59,861 nucleotides of DNA, taken from Bondarzewia mesenterica (taxonomy: Eukaryota; Basidiomycota; Agaricomycetes; Russulales; Bondarzewiaceae). The notes beneath the pieces were generated by a model. It saw nothing but the letters and a program-made list of their open reading frames with translations. It was not told the origin of the DNA and ran no database searches. Positions within the stretch are counted from its first letter, which is position 1; every line of letters starts with the position of its first letter. The DNA lies in contig SGPL01000162.1 of assembly GCA_004802705.1 (NCBI GenBank), positions 1 to 59,861 on the forward strand, read 5' to 3'. This document shows, one piece after another, positions 56,994 through 59,861 of this stretch. A program made the translations under genes and the position numbers.

Positions 56994-57492
56994 GGTCGTG
57001 TTCTTCAAGTGCGCCCTGCAAAGTTCACGATCCTGGACTGCAAGTACTACTGAGCTTTTGAATATTTGTTAGTCCTGTATAGCGCGGGTCACTAAACAGG
57101 GTGATTCGTGCATGGGTCAGGCCGTGTGCATGCGCGAATATGACCGTGACGCGTTGACGTCCAATGACAGGCCGTACATACCACTGAAATAAGGACGGGT
57201 TCCTGTTCAGACTCTGGAACCATCCATCTAGCAACCGGTCGGTTGACATCAAATGATTTGTTTGAGCTTTGATAATTTGGAGAGCGACGCGACCATCCCG
57301 ATGTTCTGAACATGAGTACGTCGGAAAGACCGGTGATGTCCTCGCACTCAGGGACCGAGACAAGAGCACAACAACAGCATCCTATATACGAGGAGGGACC
57401 ATACATGCATGTACTTCCGGGCATCGTTCTTTGCGCGCACGCTCATGACCTCGAAAAGAACCACAATGCCAAAAAAAAAAAATAGCATCCTC
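56994..57492. promoter_or_regulatory. Intergenic region between GT15 copies B and C
   Basis: About 500 bases upstream of copy B. Short minus-strand open frames at 57025-57424 match no family. A 13-A run (forward strand) lies at about 57470-57482 beside the copy C stop. Confidence 0.4.
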
Positions 57493-59188
57493 TCACAACC
57501 CCATCCACCTCGACAAACACTCCTGCGGGTTCGCGACTACACGCCCACACGTGAGCACAACTTCTCGGACTCCCAAAAAAAAAACCCCCCGAACAAGCAG
57601 GACGNCGTCCACTCACCAAAGCTCTTCCGCGGATCGCACCAGCACCTCCCGCGGGCCCACGCCTCTCCCCGCGGACACTGCTCCACCCACTGATGCCGGT
57701 ACCCGATATCGTCGAAAAAATGGATCTGCTCTTTCCTCGCGAACAACGAGAGCGCGATGCTGTGGATCGGGCCGTCGCACCACCGCTAAGCCCAACCGAA
57801 TCATCGTTTCAGAAACGCGAACGTGGAGGAGGGCGGAGCGGATACCTCGTAGTAAAATCCGCCTCGGCGGTCGAGAAAGTCGAAGAACGTGAGGTAGCTC
57901 GGACCGCGCCAGAAATCCAGGTCCGCGATCTCGAAGTTGCTCCAATCTGCCTCTCCCACAAATCAAGTCAGCGGCGAATATCCCGCTTGAAACAAAAAGC
58001 GGGTTGATTCACAGTGGCACAGGTTGTAGCTGTCCCCGTCGTCGTCCGTGACGAACTTCATGGTGGTCATGTCGTCTTTTCTGGGCAGGAGCTCCGGGTT
58101 CTCGGTTTTGAAATCTGCAGCACGGGCGCGAGGGTCAGGGGTGTGCGGTAGACGTCGAATGATGGGCGAACCGTGGACCGCTTCCCAGAGCGACGGCACC
58201 GTGTCTTTGAGTTCCAATCTCGCGAGCGTGAATCCTGCCGGGCGCGCATGTGGCAGCACGTATGCGTCGCAAACGAAGAAACGCGTACCGTAGGTTTTAT
58301 TGTTGTCCTGCATGAACAGCAAAGGGTCGTCGTCGAGGTCACAGAAGTAGTCTGCTCCCGGCCTGCACGGTCTGTCTGTGACGGATGCATCGAGATGAAA
58401 GCGGTCATGGACTTACTCGACGCGCCAGTAGTATCTGTATGGGCGGAGCAGCTCGTGTCGAAACAGGAACTGGATATATGATTTGAGAAAATACCAGGGT
58501 GCTGTCTGGAGTTGGACTGACACCTGACTGGAATCGACACATGTTCCGATAGCTAAATGTCAAGTGAGCGTCGGAGGAAGCTGTCCTTCAACACGTCACG
58601 CACGATTGACTGCCTGTGATCGAAGGACGAAGGATCTGATTCAGAGTTGGACCGGATACTGGGCATCAACGTACCGCCATATGGAATCCTATGGAGTTGC
58701 ATACGATGCCTGACTTGTTCCGCCTTTGTCTCGTTGATCCATGCCGGCTGGAGCCAATGGTCCGACGGGATGAGTCCAAAGGACACAGGGGCGCTCGTCA
58801 TCCGCTGCACGCGACTGAAGACACCGCTTGAGAACGGAAGAGGGGAGGGAACGAAGAGGCGACGGACGCTTTGAAGTCGTCCGTGAAGGGCTCGTCGTTG
58901 AGGAGGACCCACGGGTAGCCGTGCCGGGCATTGAAACGGTCCTCCAGCTGCTGGACGACGGTCATGACGCCTCCGAGTTCNGCATTTCTGCACAAAACGA
59001 CGAAGGTGGCGTTGGCGCGGCGGGGGGGATGGGACTCGGTGGACTCGTGGGGCGCNGAGGAGCGCGTGGTCAAGAAGAAATGAAGAGTGATCTGCGATGG
59101 TCAGACGTTCGAGGGCTCTGAGGCTGTCGTGACTTACGAGGAGGACGAGGACGCCCAAGACGGCGCGGATCGGTCGGAGAAGAGACAT
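57493..59188 (-). CDS. GT15 alpha-mannosyltransferase, copy C
   Basis: Third tandem GT15 gene. The start at 59188 opens MSLLRPIRAVLGVLVLL (anchor), then ITLHFFLTTRS. Blocks: RANATFVVLCRN, LGGVMTVVQQLEDRFNARHG, YPWVLLNDEPFTDDF, PVSFGLIPSDHWLQPAWINE, CDLDDDPLLFMQDNNKTYG, WSNFEIADLDFWRGPSYLTF, GGFYYERWCDGPIHSIALSL and FFDDIGYRHQWVEQCPRGEA, then RCWCDPRKSFG. Two N bases (58981, 59056) fall at third codon positions and leave Ala and Ser unambiguous. A third N (57605) is in the last intron. The inferred last exon gives a short end with CLSRWMGL, resembling that of copy B (CNRWYGSGWLV) rather than the WYSC of copy A. Acidic residues in the CDLDDDP and WSNFEI blocks match family active-site regions. 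The end at 57493 depends on this last splice. Confidence 0.85.
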
Positions 59189-59283
59189 GAGCAGCGCTGA
59201 GATGGTGTCGAGTCGGGGCGCAAACTTTACTTTGAGGATTGTCGGCACGCGCCGACGCACTCTAGCTTTGACGTTGACGTGCA
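59189..59283. promoter_or_regulatory. 95-bp bidirectional promoter, GT15 copy C / Arg-Ser-rich gene
   Basis: Divergent start codons at 59188 (minus) and 59284 (plus). The stretch is GC-rich and has no TATA box. Confidence 0.4.
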
Positions 59284-59861
59284 ATGGAGGAACGGCGAGG
59301 TCGCGACAGGGGCTCGGTGCCGTTCAAGAAACGGCGATGCAACGTCCGCGCTTTCTCTGGTGTCCCGCTCGACCGTTCGCTCATCGTTTCGCGCAGTATT
59401 TTTACCCGTCAGGAGCGCCCATCCGGCGCAAGGGCGGACACCTGGGTTGTCCCCGCGACGAGGCCGTGTGCGCTTACGTGCACCCTTCTGAACAAGAATG
59501 GCCCATCGCTCTCGCTTCTGTGCCCTTGCCACACCACTTGCGAGACGACTCTCCCCCGCCCCACCGCATGGCAAGACGCACTCCCAGCCGCAGTCCCCCG
59601 AGGCATCGTTACCGCGACAGTCGCAGCCCCAGGCGACATCCCGACACCAGTCCCCACCGCCGTCCCCGCTCTCGCGACCGATCTCCCCATCTTCACCCCC
59701 GCCGTCGTCCGCATTCGCCTTTGCCCGTCCCGACTCGCCGGCACACGCTCGACGAAGGTTCGCTCGCTCGCGATCGACACAGCGACGATCCCAATAATGC
59801 CTCTCCGCCGAAAGTAGTCAGACCCCCAAGCGCTCCACGTGCCATGGTCGTGGACACGAAT
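59284..59861 (+). CDS. 5' part of an Arg/Ser-rich protein, runs off the window
   Basis: Partial gene. Exon 1 (59284-59343) opens MEERRGRDRGSVPFKKRRCN. A 53-nt intron (GTCCGC...GCGCAG, 59344-59396) in phase 0 joins it to a frame that stays open to the window end: YFYPSGAPIRRKGGHLGCPR, then DEAVCAYVHPSEQEWP and an Arg/Ser/Pro/His-rich region (RRTPSRSPPRHRYRDSRSPR). CAYVHPSEQEW resembles the end of CCCH zinc fingers, but the Cys spacing before it (C-x18-C-x6-C-x3-H) is not standard. The RS-like dipeptides suggest a nuclear, mRNA-processing protein. The gene is not identified and the 3' part is missing. Confidence 0.55.

Noticed and set aside
57025..57424. Minus-strand open frames between GT15 copies B and C
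   Set aside because: No recognisable domain, Cys-rich run looks accidental, and the stretch is the expected promoter of copy B.
52940..59861. GT15 array as a biosynthetic gene cluster
   Set aside because: No backbone enzyme, transporter or regulator lies with it; the genes are glycan-processing paralogues from local duplication.
1..59861. tRNA, rRNA, CRISPR arrays, transposons or LTRs
   Set aside because: I saw no cloverleaf-like sequence, direct-repeat array, transposase, integrase or reverse-transcriptase motif on either strand.

Overview
This is a eukaryotic, almost certainly basidiomycete (Agaricomycetes-like) nuclear window. Genes are dense, on both strands, and broken by many introns of about 50-60 nt with GT(AAGT)-type donors and CT(A/G)AC-like branch sites. 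Protein families are fungal (LAT/MUP permease, DUF4211 protein, bimC kinesin-5, fungal kinesin-1 tail, Sec16, Trs120, GT15 mannosyltransferases). There are no operons, transposons, tRNA, rRNA or CRISPR signals that I can support. Five isolated N bases and several over-long homopolymers point to a homopolymer-sensitive draft assembly.

Layout, left to right: LAT-type amino-acid permease (-); exosome subunit MTR3 (-) head to head with splicing regulator NSRP1 (+); a degenerate protein-kinase-like gene (-); a stand-alone RRM protein (+); TAF13 with a long Tyr/Pro-rich extension (-); a DUF4211 nuclear protein with a PIP-like motif (-); an 8.2-kb gene for a giant protein with two tandem C1-like zinc fingers (+); DPM2 (-) head to head with TRAPP subunit TRS120 (+); VPS55 (-); kinesin-5 (-); elongation factor ELF1 (+); kinesin-1 (+); a Pumilio/PUF3-type RNA-binding protein (+); SEC16 (+); oligosaccharyltransferase subunit OST3/OST6 (-) head to head with PI4-kinase PIK1 (+); three tandem GT15 alpha-mannosyltransferases (-); and the 5' part of an Arg/Ser-rich gene (+) running off the right edge.

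Most genes are housekeeping. Many act in the secretory route: ER mannose donor synthesis (DPM2), N-glycosylation (OST3), ER exit (SEC16), Golgi tethering (TRS120), Golgi PI4P (PIK1), Golgi mannosylation (GT15 x3) and endosome sorting (VPS55). I see no evidence that they form a co-regulated cluster. The least explained items are the giant C1-finger protein, the GT15 array whose middle copy carries three +1 homopolymer breaks, the noncanonical splice sites of VPS55, a 5-nt microexon in kinesin-1 and a DPM2 first coding exon made of only the start codon.
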